Below, one piece after another: positions 41,630 to 49,726 of a DNA stretch of 49,726 bases; within the stretch, counting starts at the first letter, position 1, and each line of letters opens with the position of its first letter. The position numbers and the translations under genes are program-made. The notes under the pieces were generated by a model. The model made no database searches, was not told the DNA's origin, and saw nothing but the letters and a program-made list of their open reading frames with translations. This stretch comes from an uncultured Bacilli bacterium (GTDB taxonomy: Bacteria > Bacillota_I > Bacilli_A > RF39 > UBA660), in the NCBI GenBank assembly GCA_947629025.1, contig CANRCC010000010.1, positions 1 to 49,726 of the forward strand, read 5' to 3'.

Positions 41630-42685
41630 ATGAATTTAACAGATCAAATAAAACAAGGACAGGATAGTATACTTATTGGCGATGCACTTAGTATGGCTAT
41701 AATGTCAATGAAAATATGTCCAATGGAAGGAGTAGTAGCACCTGATAGTAATGAATTAATTATAAGTGTAGGAGATTCATATGCGGGATTAATGTCACCA
41801 AAGGGTAAAATATATAACTATGTTTATAATATTTCTAAGCCATTATGCTATAGTGAAGATCATTATGGTGAATTTCATCAAGAAATAAATATCATAAATA
41901 ATGAACCACAAATGAGAGCATATATAGAATGGTATGATGATGGTGTAAATACAATTGAAGAATTAGAACCAATTAATCTTATATTACATCAAGGATATAA
42001 TATAATAAAAACAAATTATCAAAATGTAGAATTAGAAATGCTTTATCCAAGAAATAATGATTTTAATAAAAATTTTATAAATACAACATTTTATAATATG
42101 AATAAAAAAATTAATAATGAACTTTCAATAAATGATTTATATTTTAAAGATGCATTTACAAAAATGGGAGATGAATTAAATTTAGAAGTAGATAATTTAA
42201 ATGTTAAATGTATTACATCAAAAAATAATAAATTTAGTCTTGATAGTGATGGTAATTTAATTGTTAACAGCATTACTACAAATAGCGATAATATATCAGG
42301 TAGTATTAATCAAGACGAAATATGTAATTTTATTTATCCAGTAGGAAGTATTTATATGTCAGTAAATAATATTAATCCATCTACATTATTTGGTGGTACT
42401 TGGGAACAATTAAAAGATAGGTTTTTATTGGGTGCAGGTAGTACATATGGTAATGGTGATATAGGTGGAGAGGCTTCTCATCTTTTGACTATTAATGAAA
42501 TGCCAACTCATACACATGGTGTTAATTTTGATCAACTATGGTCTTTTGGAGGTACAACAAGTTTAGCAACAACATCTGGAGGTCCTTATGGTGCAGCAGG
42601 TTATATTCATAATACAGGAGGATCTCAACCACATAATAATATGCCACCATATTTAGTTGTTAATATCTGGAAAAGAGTATCATAA
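41630..42685 (+). CDS. Phage tail-collar / baseplate-type protein
   Basis: A 351-residue protein. The N-terminal half is unrecognised (possible attachment part, TDQIKQGQDSILIGDALSMA). The C-terminal ~110 residues are a clear collar/baseplate domain: CNFIYPVGSIYMSVNNINP, LFGGTWEQLKDRFLLGAGST, EMPTHTHGVNF and PHNNMPPYLVVNIWKRV. This domain caps receptor-binding fibres in tailed phages. ATG 41630 has AAGGAAGG upstream; the longer frame from 41492 overlaps the sigma gene and lacks an RBS. No other tail gene is present, so it is either a remnant or a recruited surface or export component for the RHS protein that follows. Confidence 0.8.
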   Translation: MNLTDQIKQGQDSILIGDALSMAIMSMKICPMEGVVAPDSNELIISVGDSYAGLMSPKGKIYNYVYNISKPLCYSEDHYGEFHQEINIINNEPQMRAYIEWYDDGVNTIEELEPINLILHQGYNIIKTNYQNVELEMLYPRNNDFNKNFINTTFYNMNKKINNELSINDLYFKDAFTKMGDELNLEVDNLNVKCITSKNNKFSLDSDGNLIVNSITTNSDNISGSINQDEICNFIYPVGSIYMSVNNINPSTLFGGTWEQLKDRFLLGAGSTYGNGDIGGEASHLLTINEMPTHTHGVNFDQLWSFGGTTSLATTSGGPYGAAGYIHNTGGSQPHNNMPPYLVVNIWKRVS

Positions 42686-42695
42686 ATATAAAATT

Positions 42696-43037
42696 ATGAA
42701 ATATTTCAATAATTATAAAAACCTCTTGTTGGAATTTAATATATTAGTTGAAAGATTAAATATTATAAATGAATATGAGGAAAAGTTATTAAAAGAAAAA
42801 AAAGAAATAGATGATTTAATAAAACATCAAAGTAAAACTATAAAACAAATTGAACAAAATATAGATCAATTAAGTGGTATAGAAAATAAATTATTTAAGG
42901 AAATAGTTATAAATGGTATTAATGTATCTAAAGCGATTGAAAAAGTTGCTGAAGAAGAACAAAAAGATGTATCTACATTATGGAAAAACTATTATCCTAA
43001 AGTGAAATATAAGATAGATCAATTATATGTTAAATAA
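42696..43037 (+). CDS. Small coiled-coil protein, phage-regulator-like
   Basis: A 113-residue protein. About residues 1-70 form a coiled coil (ILVERLNIINEYEEKLLKEK, KKEIDDLIKHQSKTIKQIEQ). The end has a possible HTH: LFKEIVINGINVSKAIEKVA, then EEEQKDVSTLWKNYYPKVKY. This resembles DUF1492/ArpU-like small phage transcription factors, without a firm match. ATG 42696 starts ten bases after the collar gene and is preferred to the ATG at 42657 inside that gene; no strong RBS is visible. It sits between the collar gene and the RHS gene in one likely transcript and could regulate or chaperone the latter. Confidence 0.55.
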   Translation: MKYFNNYKNLLLEFNILVERLNIINEYEEKLLKEKKEIDDLIKHQSKTIKQIEQNIDQLSGIENKLFKEIVINGINVSKAIEKVAEEEQKDVSTLWKNYYPKVKYKIDQLYVK

Positions 43038-43063
43038 TAAATGTAAAGATAAAGGAGGAAAAT

Positions 43064-46000
43064 ATGAATCAAATAGAAATTATTGGTAAAAGAAAAAAAA
43101 GAGAAAAACATTTTTTACAAGACGATGGTACAATAGTCGCAGAAATGTATAATGAAAATGTCCATTTTCTTAAAAATGGACAATATGAAGAAATAGATAA
43201 CACTCTTATTTTAAAAGACGATTATTATATTAATAGGAATAACGAATATAGTGTTAGTTTTGCATCAAAATCAAGATCCAACATAATAAAATTAGAAAAA
43301 GAGAAACATTATATTTATTTATCATTAGATAAATTTAATGATTTTAATGTTGAATATATAGATTTTAAAAATAAACTTAATAGTAAAATAATATATCAGA
43401 ATGTTCTTAAAAATATAGATATATATTATGATATCACTCCATCAAAAATCAAAGAGAATATAGTTATTAATAATCTAGATAATGAATTAGATAAACTTGT
43501 ATTTAACATTGAAACTGATTTAGTTTTAAAAACAGATAATAATGGAAGCATAAGAGCAACATATAATGGTGAAGACGTATTTATTTTTGATTCACCTTAT
43601 ATGATTGATAGTAAAGGAAAAATTAGCAATAAATTAACTTATAATTTAATAAAAGATGAAGAAAAATATCAATTGTTTATGTTTATTGATAAAAAATGGT
43701 TAGAGTCAAAAGCAATATATCCAGTTATTATAGATCCAACAATAACAAGTTATAGTGAGAATGATAACGTTTATGATACTTTTATATATCCAGGAGATAC
43801 AAATATTAATAGAAATAATTTACCTTATTTAAAAGCTGGTGTAGAAAAAGTTAATGGTAATGATGTAATAAATAGAACTCTTTTAAAATTTAATTTACCT
43901 ACAATAGGTACAGGGAGCCAAGTTGTAAAAGCAACATTAAATTTGACGGATTACCCAGATATTTTTCATAATTACGAACATGGTAGTGTAGATTTTCATA
44001 GAATAACTCAAGACTGGGATGAAACTACTGCAAACTGGGATACAATGAATAATAAATATGACAGTAGAGTAGAAGGTATGTGCATTTGTAATAGATTATA
44101 TTATACAGATGATGATGGTGTCATTAATTATGTAAGTAGTTCTTCTACAGATATAACTTCTCTAGTTCAAAAATGGTATACTAATCTTCCTAATTATGGA
44201 ATAATGTTAAAAACAAGTGAAGAAATATATAAAACTGATGGATTTCCAATGTTTTTTTCAAAAAATAATGCTATAACAAGTGGTTATAATCCAAAACCAT
44301 TATTGATAGTTACATACAGAAATCAGAATGGCTTAGAAAATTATATGGAGTATGAAATTCAAGAATTTACAAAAGGAAAATCATATCATAACATCTATAA
44401 TGGAAATCTTACTCAAATTTTTGAAATAGGCTTAATAAAAAATAGTAAAATGCCATTAAATTTAAATCTTGTTTATAATACAAATGATGTAGTTTTGAAA
44501 AATAATATTGGATATGGAAGAGGTTATAGATTAAATTTTTATCAAACTATTAAAGAAGAAAAGATAGACGAAAAAAATTATATAGAATATACTGATGAAG
44601 ATGGTACACTTCATTATTTCTTAAATGAGAAAACATCAATTGAAGATGATAATTTAAAAACAAATAATACTGGTAATATATACTACGATGAAGATGGTCT
44701 TGATTTGAAAATAGAAATTACTGATGACAAATATGTAATGTATGATAAAAGTGGTAATCAGATGATATTTGAAAAATATAAAGAAGTTGGATATTTAACA
44801 GAAATAAAAGATATAAGTGGTAATATTAGTACAATTCTTTATGATGCAGAATATAAAAAAATATTAGGTATAAGAGGTTGTGAGGATCAATACATTAATA
44901 TAATTTACAATAATAATTATATATCAATTATCAGTCCACTTCATACAGTTGAATTATCTTATTTAGATAGTGATATTTTAAGTAATATAATATATGAAAC
45001 AGGTACAGTTTATATTTTTCATAATGAAAATTATTTAGTTTCGGGTATTAGAGGCTTGAATGGAAAAGGTTTTGATTATGAATATTATAGTGAAATTCCA
45101 TATAAGTTAAAAAAAGTAACTGAAATTGGGATTGATGATATTATTGGAAATTATTATAATGTTGAATATGGATTTAATACAACATCTGTTATTGATTCAA
45201 AAAATAGAATAAAAACAATAGCATTTAATAACTATGGTAATCCAATATGTATATCTAGTTTAAAGTCCAGTAATGATATTACCAATGCATATGGCTATAA
45301 TGTTGAATATGGTGAATCTATAAATGGATATAATGTATATAAAAATAAATTATTAAGTAGTATGATACCAGTAAAATATGTTAAAAATATTCTTAAGGAT
45401 ACAAGTTTTGAAAATAGTACGATTACTTTTTTACCAAATGCCTCTTCATCAGTAGAAATAACGGAAGAATATGCAAATTTAGGATCTAAAAGTTTAAAGT
45501 TTAGATCAATTGATGGTTTAAATCCAGCGGAAATATCCCAAGAAATTAAAGTTACTAAAGGAAAAAGTTATACATTCAGTGCATATATAAAGACAATTTC
45601 TTCTGAGTATTCTGTAAATTTATGTATAGGTTATTATGATGAAAATGGTGATTTTATAAAAATGTTAAGTGATTGTACAACAAACGAAGATGATGATTTT
45701 GAAAGATTAGATGCAACAATTTTTTATTCAGAATCATCTTCATCAAATTTAATATTAAAAATTTGTATGAATGGGGTAGGAACTTGCTTTATTGATAATG
45801 TTCAACTTGAGGAAGGCGAGGTAGCGAATAATTATAATTTAATAGATAACTCTGATTTTTCAGATGGATTTAATGATTGGAATTTACAATCAGGAGAGAA
45901 TTATCCAGTGTCTAATATATTTAACATTGTTAATATTGATAACCAAAATGCATTAAAAGTCAATATGTTCACATCTAATGGGAGTAGTTTATCAAAGAAA

Positions 46001-49000
46001 TTTAATATAAGTGGTAAAGCTGGTGATCATTATGTATTATCATTTTGGTATAAAAATAAAGGTTTAAATGGAGTATCTTTATTTGAAGAAGGCCCAATAA
46101 ATGGCATTAGTATTACATTCTATCCTGATAATGATACAGGTTTTGGTGGAGATACAATTGAAAATTATACATTAAATCCTGGTGAGGATCAATGGCAATT
46201 TTTTATACATGATTTTTATGCTGATTATGATTTTAAAAATTTTGAACTAGACTTTTATCAAGTATTTAATGGAAATGAATTTTATATAACAAATATTAAT
46301 TTCTTTAAGGATGTTAGAAGTGTCAGATATGATTATGACAGCAATGGAAATCTAATAAAATCAAAAAATTTAAATAATCAAATAAATGAGTTTAATTATG
46401 ATAAAAATAATCAACTTGTTAAAATGACTGAATATAAGGGTGCAAATTTTCATTATGAATATGACAATACTATAATAGATAGATTACTTAGGGGTGTATC
46501 GGGTACTGGAATTTCAAATGAAATGGAGTATGATGAATATGGTAATCCAATAATATCTAGAATTATTGACAGGGGTCAAATGATTACTGCAGAGAGTGGA
46601 ATTTATAAAATAAGATTAAAAGGAACAAATAGAGCATTGAGATTATTTAATCATTCTATATTATTAGTTGATGATATACATGGTCACGATAAATGGAATT
46701 TAGAAAAAGTAATCGTAGATGGTAAAGATTATTATAAAATATTCCATTCTATAATAGATGATAGATATTTAACAAATAGTGATGAGAGTATAGTTTTATC
46801 AGCATATCAAGAAGAAAAATCATTATTTGAATTAGAAAAACAAGATAATGGTAGTTTTCATATAAAAAATAAATCAAACGATAAGTATATAAAAAATGAT
46901 AATAATTTTATAGTTTTTGACAGTTTAATAGATGATGATGAAAATTTCGAATTTTATTTTGAATCTATTACAAATGGATTGTTTATTGAAAACTCTGCTC
47001 AATATACTTCAGATGGAAGATTTATTGAAAAAACTATAGATACTAATTTTAAAGAAATTAATTATGATATAGATCCTGTGACTGGTAATATAAATTCCAT
47101 AACGAATTCTAAAAATCAAATAACACATTATAATTACGATAATGATGGCAAAATCATTTATATAATGAACAATGATAGAAAAGTTAGTTATGAATATAAT
47201 AACAACAAAGTTTTAAGTAAAATAATTCAAGATGATAGAGTTTATAGTTTTGAATATGATAAATTTTTAAATGTTAAATCAATTAAACTAGGTGATAGTG
47301 TAATTTTAGTAGATAAAACTTATGAAAATAACAATGGTAATTTGTTATCAATTACTTATGGCAATAATCAAACTATTAATTATGAATATGATGAATTTGA
47401 TAGAATTAGTAAAACGATAAAAGGTGATGATACGTATAGTTATAAGTATAATAATAATGGTGATTTAATAAAAATAATATCTAACAATGATATTATAAAA
47501 TATACATATGATCTAGCTAAAAGACTATACGAATATCAGAATAATAATTTTAAAATAAAGTATAATTATGATGTAAATGATAATGTTATTTCAAAAAAAT
47601 ATTCATTAGATAATATTAATCATACAATTAATAATATTTTAAATGAAGATGATTCTGTAATAAAGACAAGTATTGATAATGATGAAATAAATTATAATTA
47701 TGATGGCTTAGGAAGACTAGTAAGTAGTAATATAAATAACAATTATGAAACAAAATATCAATATATAACAAATGGTAAGAGAACTTCAACGATGGTTAAA
47801 AGTATAAGTAATAATGGTGATAAATATACGTATAAATATGATAGTTTAAATAATATTACACATATTTATCACAATGGTGTATTAGAAAATGAGTATTATT
47901 ATGATGAATATAATCAATTAGTAAAAGAAAATAATTATATTACTAATAAAATTGTACAATACGAATATGATAATTTAGGTAATATATTATATAAAACAGA
48001 ATATGAAATAAATACAAAAAATAAAATAAATCAAAATAAATATGAATATAATAATTTAAATTGGAAAGATCAATTAACTAAATTTGATAATATAGCAATT
48101 AATTATGATAATTTAGGTAATCCGATATCAATAGGAGATAATATAAAAATAAGTTGGATAAATGGTCGACAAATGAATAGTTATGTAGATTCAAAAAACG
48201 TTATTAATTATAGATATAATAAAGATGGTCTAAGAATAAGTAAAATAATTAACAATAAAGAAACAAAATATTATTTAGAGGGTGAAAAAATAGTACTTGA
48301 ACAAACAGATGATGATGTGTTATACTATTTATACGATGGAATAGGAAACATAATTGGTTTTGAATATAAAAATAATAGATATTATTATATAAAAAATAAT
48401 CAAAATGATATTATTGCTATTCTAAATAATAATTATAATATTATAGCAAAGTATATATATGATTCATGGGGAAATATTATATCTATTACTGATGAAAATG
48501 GTATTGATGTGTCTGATAATATCAATCATATAGCAAATATAAATCCATATAGATATAGAAGTTACTATTATGATAAAGAAACAAAATTATATTATTTGAA
48601 CTCTAGATATTATAATCCAAAATGGTGTAGATTCATAAATACAGATAGAATTATAGATAATGAAAATTCCATCCAAGGTAATTTATATGTATATTGTGCA
48701 AATGATCCTATTAATAAAGTTGACTTAAGTGGTAGTTCATTCAAAAGTTTTATAGGAAAAGTAGTTAAAGCAGTAAAAAAGATTGCTAAAATAGTAAAGA
48801 ATGTTGTTGATAAAATAGTATCATCATCAAAAGTGACAAGAACTAGTCATTCTTCAGGTACTAAAGGTTTTATTGTAAAAGTAGAAGATATTAAAACTAA
48901 AGATATTATAACATCTAAAACAGGTAATGATGATAGTCTATTTAAGATAATAGAATATGATAGACCATTTGATATTAATGATCTTAAAAGTATTATAAAT

Positions 49001-49321
49001 ATAGATAGTTTATTAATTTCGACTAATAATAGAATCTTTGATGTAGGTTTAGAAATAGGTAATGGATGGGCAGTTGACTTTTCTTGGAAACAAGATAGTG
49101 GAAACGGAGTACTTTCAATAGGTGCAAACTTATTTGGACAATTTTTCATCGACGTTGGACATGCAGGAGAAGTAAAAAATAATATTCAAAAAACGAGTAC
49201 TACTAATGTTAGTATCAATATATTAATATTAGCATATGCATTTGCCCATATTACAGTACCAGAATTTGATGTTTCAAAAATATTAAAATCTATTTTTTCT
49301 AAACCAAAGCTGTCATATTAA
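43064..49321 (+). CDS. Giant RHS/YD-repeat polymorphic toxin, no signal peptide
   Basis: A 2085-residue protein. Residues 1-225 form a beta-rich N-terminal domain without signal peptide. A DNRLRE-like domain follows (about 235-420: TLLKFNLPTIG, WDETTANWDTMN, WYTNLPNYGIML), then RHS/YD repeats, two carbohydrate-binding-like domains (about 776-1075: DTSFENSTITF, GKSYTFSAYIKT), more YD repeats, a ricin-like beta-trefoil insert (about 1175-1300), and YD repeats to about 1795. The RHS core ends YYLNSRYYNPKWCRFINTD and YCANDPINKVDLSG at about residue 1890. The last ~195 residues are the likely toxin, family unknown. RBS AAAGGAGG. It follows phage-like genes and precedes an immunity-like gene by 18 bp. 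Confidence 0.93.
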   Translation: MNQIEIIGKRKKREKHFLQDDGTIVAEMYNENVHFLKNGQYEEIDNTLILKDDYYINRNNEYSVSFASKSRSNIIKLEKEKHYIYLSLDKFNDFNVEYIDFKNKLNSKIIYQNVLKNIDIYYDITPSKIKENIVINNLDNELDKLVFNIETDLVLKTDNNGSIRATYNGEDVFIFDSPYMIDSKGKISNKLTYNLIKDEEKYQLFMFIDKKWLESKAIYPVIIDPTITSYSENDNVYDTFIYPGDTNINRNNLPYLKAGVEKVNGNDVINRTLLKFNLPTIGTGSQVVKATLNLTDYPDIFHNYEHGSVDFHRITQDWDETTANWDTMNNKYDSRVEGMCICNRLYYTDDDGVINYVSSSSTDITSLVQKWYTNLPNYGIMLKTSEEIYKTDGFPMFFSKNNAITSGYNPKPLLIVTYRNQNGLENYMEYEIQEFTKGKSYHNIYNGNLTQIFEIGLIKNSKMPLNLNLVYNTNDVVLKNNIGYGRGYRLNFYQTIKEEKIDEKNYIEYTDEDGTLHYFLNEKTSIEDDNLKTNNTGNIYYDEDGLDLKIEITDDKYVMYDKSGNQMIFEKYKEVGYLTEIKDISGNISTILYDAEYKKILGIRGCEDQYINIIYNNNYISIISPLHTVELSYLDSDILSNIIYETGTVYIFHNENYLVSGIRGLNGKGFDYEYYSEIPYKLKKVTEIGIDDIIGNYYNVEYGFNTTSVIDSKNRIKTIAFNNYGNPICISSLKSSNDITNAYGYNVEYGESINGYNVYKNKLLSSMIPVKYVKNILKDTSFENSTITFLPNASSSVEITEEYANLGSKSLKFRSIDGLNPAEISQEIKVTKGKSYTFSAYIKTISSEYSVNLCIGYYDENGDFIKMLSDCTTNEDDDFERLDATIFYSESSSSNLILKICMNGVGTCFIDNVQLEEGEVANNYNLIDNSDFSDGFNDWNLQSGENYPVSNIFNIVNIDNQNALKVNMFTSNGSSLSKKFNISGKAGDHYVLSFWYKNKGLNGVSLFEEGPINGISITFYPDNDTGFGGDTIENYTLNPGEDQWQFFIHDFYADYDFKNFELDFYQVFNGNEFYITNINFFKDVRSVRYDYDSNGNLIKSKNLNNQINEFNYDKNNQLVKMTEYKGANFHYEYDNTIIDRLLRGVSGTGISNEMEYDEYGNPIISRIIDRGQMITAESGIYKIRLKGTNRALRLFNHSILLVDDIHGHDKWNLEKVIVDGKDYYKIFHSIIDDRYLTNSDESIVLSAYQEEKSLFELEKQDNGSFHIKNKSNDKYIKNDNNFIVFDSLIDDDENFEFYFESITNGLFIENSAQYTSDGRFIEKTIDTNFKEINYDIDPVTGNINSITNSKNQITHYNYDNDGKIIYIMNNDRKVSYEYNNNKVLSKIIQDDRVYSFEYDKFLNVKSIKLGDSVILVDKTYENNNGNLLSITYGNNQTINYEYDEFDRISKTIKGDDTYSYKYNNNGDLIKIISNNDIIKYTYDLAKRLYEYQNNNFKIKYNYDVNDNVISKKYSLDNINHTINNILNEDDSVIKTSIDNDEINYNYDGLGRLVSSNINNNYETKYQYITNGKRTSTMVKSISNNGDKYTYKYDSLNNITHIYHNGVLENEYYYDEYNQLVKENNYITNKIVQYEYDNLGNILYKTEYEINTKNKINQNKYEYNNLNWKDQLTKFDNIAINYDNLGNPISIGDNIKISWINGRQMNSYVDSKNVINYRYNKDGLRISKIINNKETKYYLEGEKIVLEQTDDDVLYYLYDGIGNIIGFEYKNNRYYYIKNNQNDIIAILNNNYNIIAKYIYDSWGNIISITDENGIDVSDNINHIANINPYRYRSYYYDKETKLYYLNSRYYNPKWCRFINTDRIIDNENSIQGNLYVYCANDPINKVDLSGSSFKSFIGKVVKAVKKIAKIVKNVVDKIVSSSKVTRTSHSSGTKGFIVKVEDIKTKDIITSKTGNDDSLFKIIEYDRPFDINDLKSIINIDSLLISTNNRIFDVGLEIGNGWAVDFSWKQDSGNGVLSIGANLFGQFFIDVGHAGEVKNNIQKTSTTNVSINILILAYAFAHITVPEFDVSKILKSIFSKPKLSY

Positions 49322-49339
49322 AAATAAAGAGGTGGCAAT

Positions 49340-49726
49340 ATGAATTATATACTTTTTAGAATAATAATAATTATTTTATTAGAATTTGCATATAAGCACA
49401 TAGGTAATCAAAAGATAAAAAACTTTTATTTTATATTTTTCATATTAATTTTTATTTATCCAATTGAAAATAAAGTTTTTAAATTTAATTCTTCTGATAA
49501 GGCATTTAGTTATTATTATCCTACATCAAAAATATTAAAGAAATATGAATGTAATAATTATGTATATATAGTTTATGAACCACAAAAAAATAAGTTACCA
49601 GAATTTATGTATTTAATAAAAGAAGATGGAACTTGGAAAATTAATAATTTGATAACAAAAGGAGAAGTTATTCCTAAAATATTTGATGAAATATGTACTA
49701 TGTATATTATTAAACCAAAAAAAAGT
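49340..49726 (+). CDS. Likely RHS immunity gene (partial, runs off window)
   Basis: It starts 18 bp after the RHS gene behind GAGGTGG. The first 129 codons are present. The protein has two N-terminal hydrophobic segments and then the same soluble domain as the gene at 32142. Codons 39-129 are identical to that copy at the nucleotide level, while nine differences, all changing the amino acid, fall in codons 3-38. Four of them turn Cys of the orphan copy into Tyr or Phe here. Position makes it the presumed immunity protein of the RHS toxin. The membrane anchor suggests it acts at the membrane. The 3' end is outside the window. Confidence 0.72.
   Translation, partial: MNYILFRIIIIILLEFAYKHIGNQKIKNFYFIFFILIFIYPIENKVFKFNSSDKAFSYYYPTSKILKKYECNNYVYIVYEPQKNKLPEFMYLIKEDGTWKINNLITKGEVIPKIFDEICTMYIIKPKKS

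Noticed and set aside
46588-46974. Ricin-like insert in the RHS protein taken as the toxin itself
   Set aside because: It lies mid-chain with YD repeats on both sides and resembles a sugar-binding beta-trefoil, so it is more likely a targeting module. The toxin is expected after the RHS core at the C-terminus.
1-49726. Mycoplasma-type code (TGA as Trp)
   Set aside because: Clear genes end at TGA (for example at 21571) and use TGG for conserved Trp, so the standard code applies despite the very low G+C.

Overview
The window is a strongly AT-rich piece of a Gram-positive-type bacterial chromosome that uses the standard bacterial code: TGA serves as a stop (for example at 298-300 and 21569-21571) and tryptophan is TGG. 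Several blocks match Bacillus-type gene order (parE-parC; ylbD-ylbE-ylbF-rsmD; mraZ-rsmH-ftsL-PBP2B; a YxdJKLM-YxeA-like peptide-sensing locus). With the very low G+C and the many short hypothetical membrane proteins, this points to an uncultured, probably host-associated lineage of Bacilli or relatives of Mollicutes. No rRNA, tRNA or CRISPR array was recognised.

Layout. 1-300: end of an Rpn/PD-(D/E)XK-family gene. 405-4869: topoisomerase IV (parE, parC), followed by a 26-residue membrane microprotein and a lipoprotein. 5654-9406: an XRE-membrane regulator, LemA and a DUF2207 protein. 9459-12307: ylbD, ylbE, ylbF, rsmD, a lone prepilin-like gene and endonuclease IV. 12362-16218: the division cluster with an MraZ operator of three 10-bp repeats. 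16303-18002: a TasA-like secreted protein and a DUF5305 protein, converging on pyruvate kinase (minus strand). 20829-25868: two-component system, ABC exporter and YxeA protein with two identical BceR-type boxes.

25958-32050 is a regulator-rich accessory region. It holds two BRO/DinD-like genes plus a scrap of a third, a frameshifted rhuM, two XRE-membrane regulators, a DUF4097 beta-helix protein and a probably inactive HD-domain protein. The two BRO genes each carry a 25-bp dyad at the same codon register, with different but internally compensated sequence.

32142-37113 looks like an array of orphan immunity-type genes (small, membrane-anchored, duplicated), separated by repeated terminator/promoter modules and gene scraps. 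37405-40300 has a PHP phosphatase, then a truncated penicillin-binding protein joined abruptly to a truncated DUF5655-like gene. 40436-49726 is a phage-derived polymorphic-toxin locus: a sigma-like factor behind an RBS-masking hairpin, a phage tail-collar protein, a coiled-coil small protein, a 2085-residue RHS/YD-repeat protein without signal peptide, and the start of its likely immunity gene. That last gene is a mosaic near-copy of the orphan at 32142, which ties the RHS locus to the upstream array.
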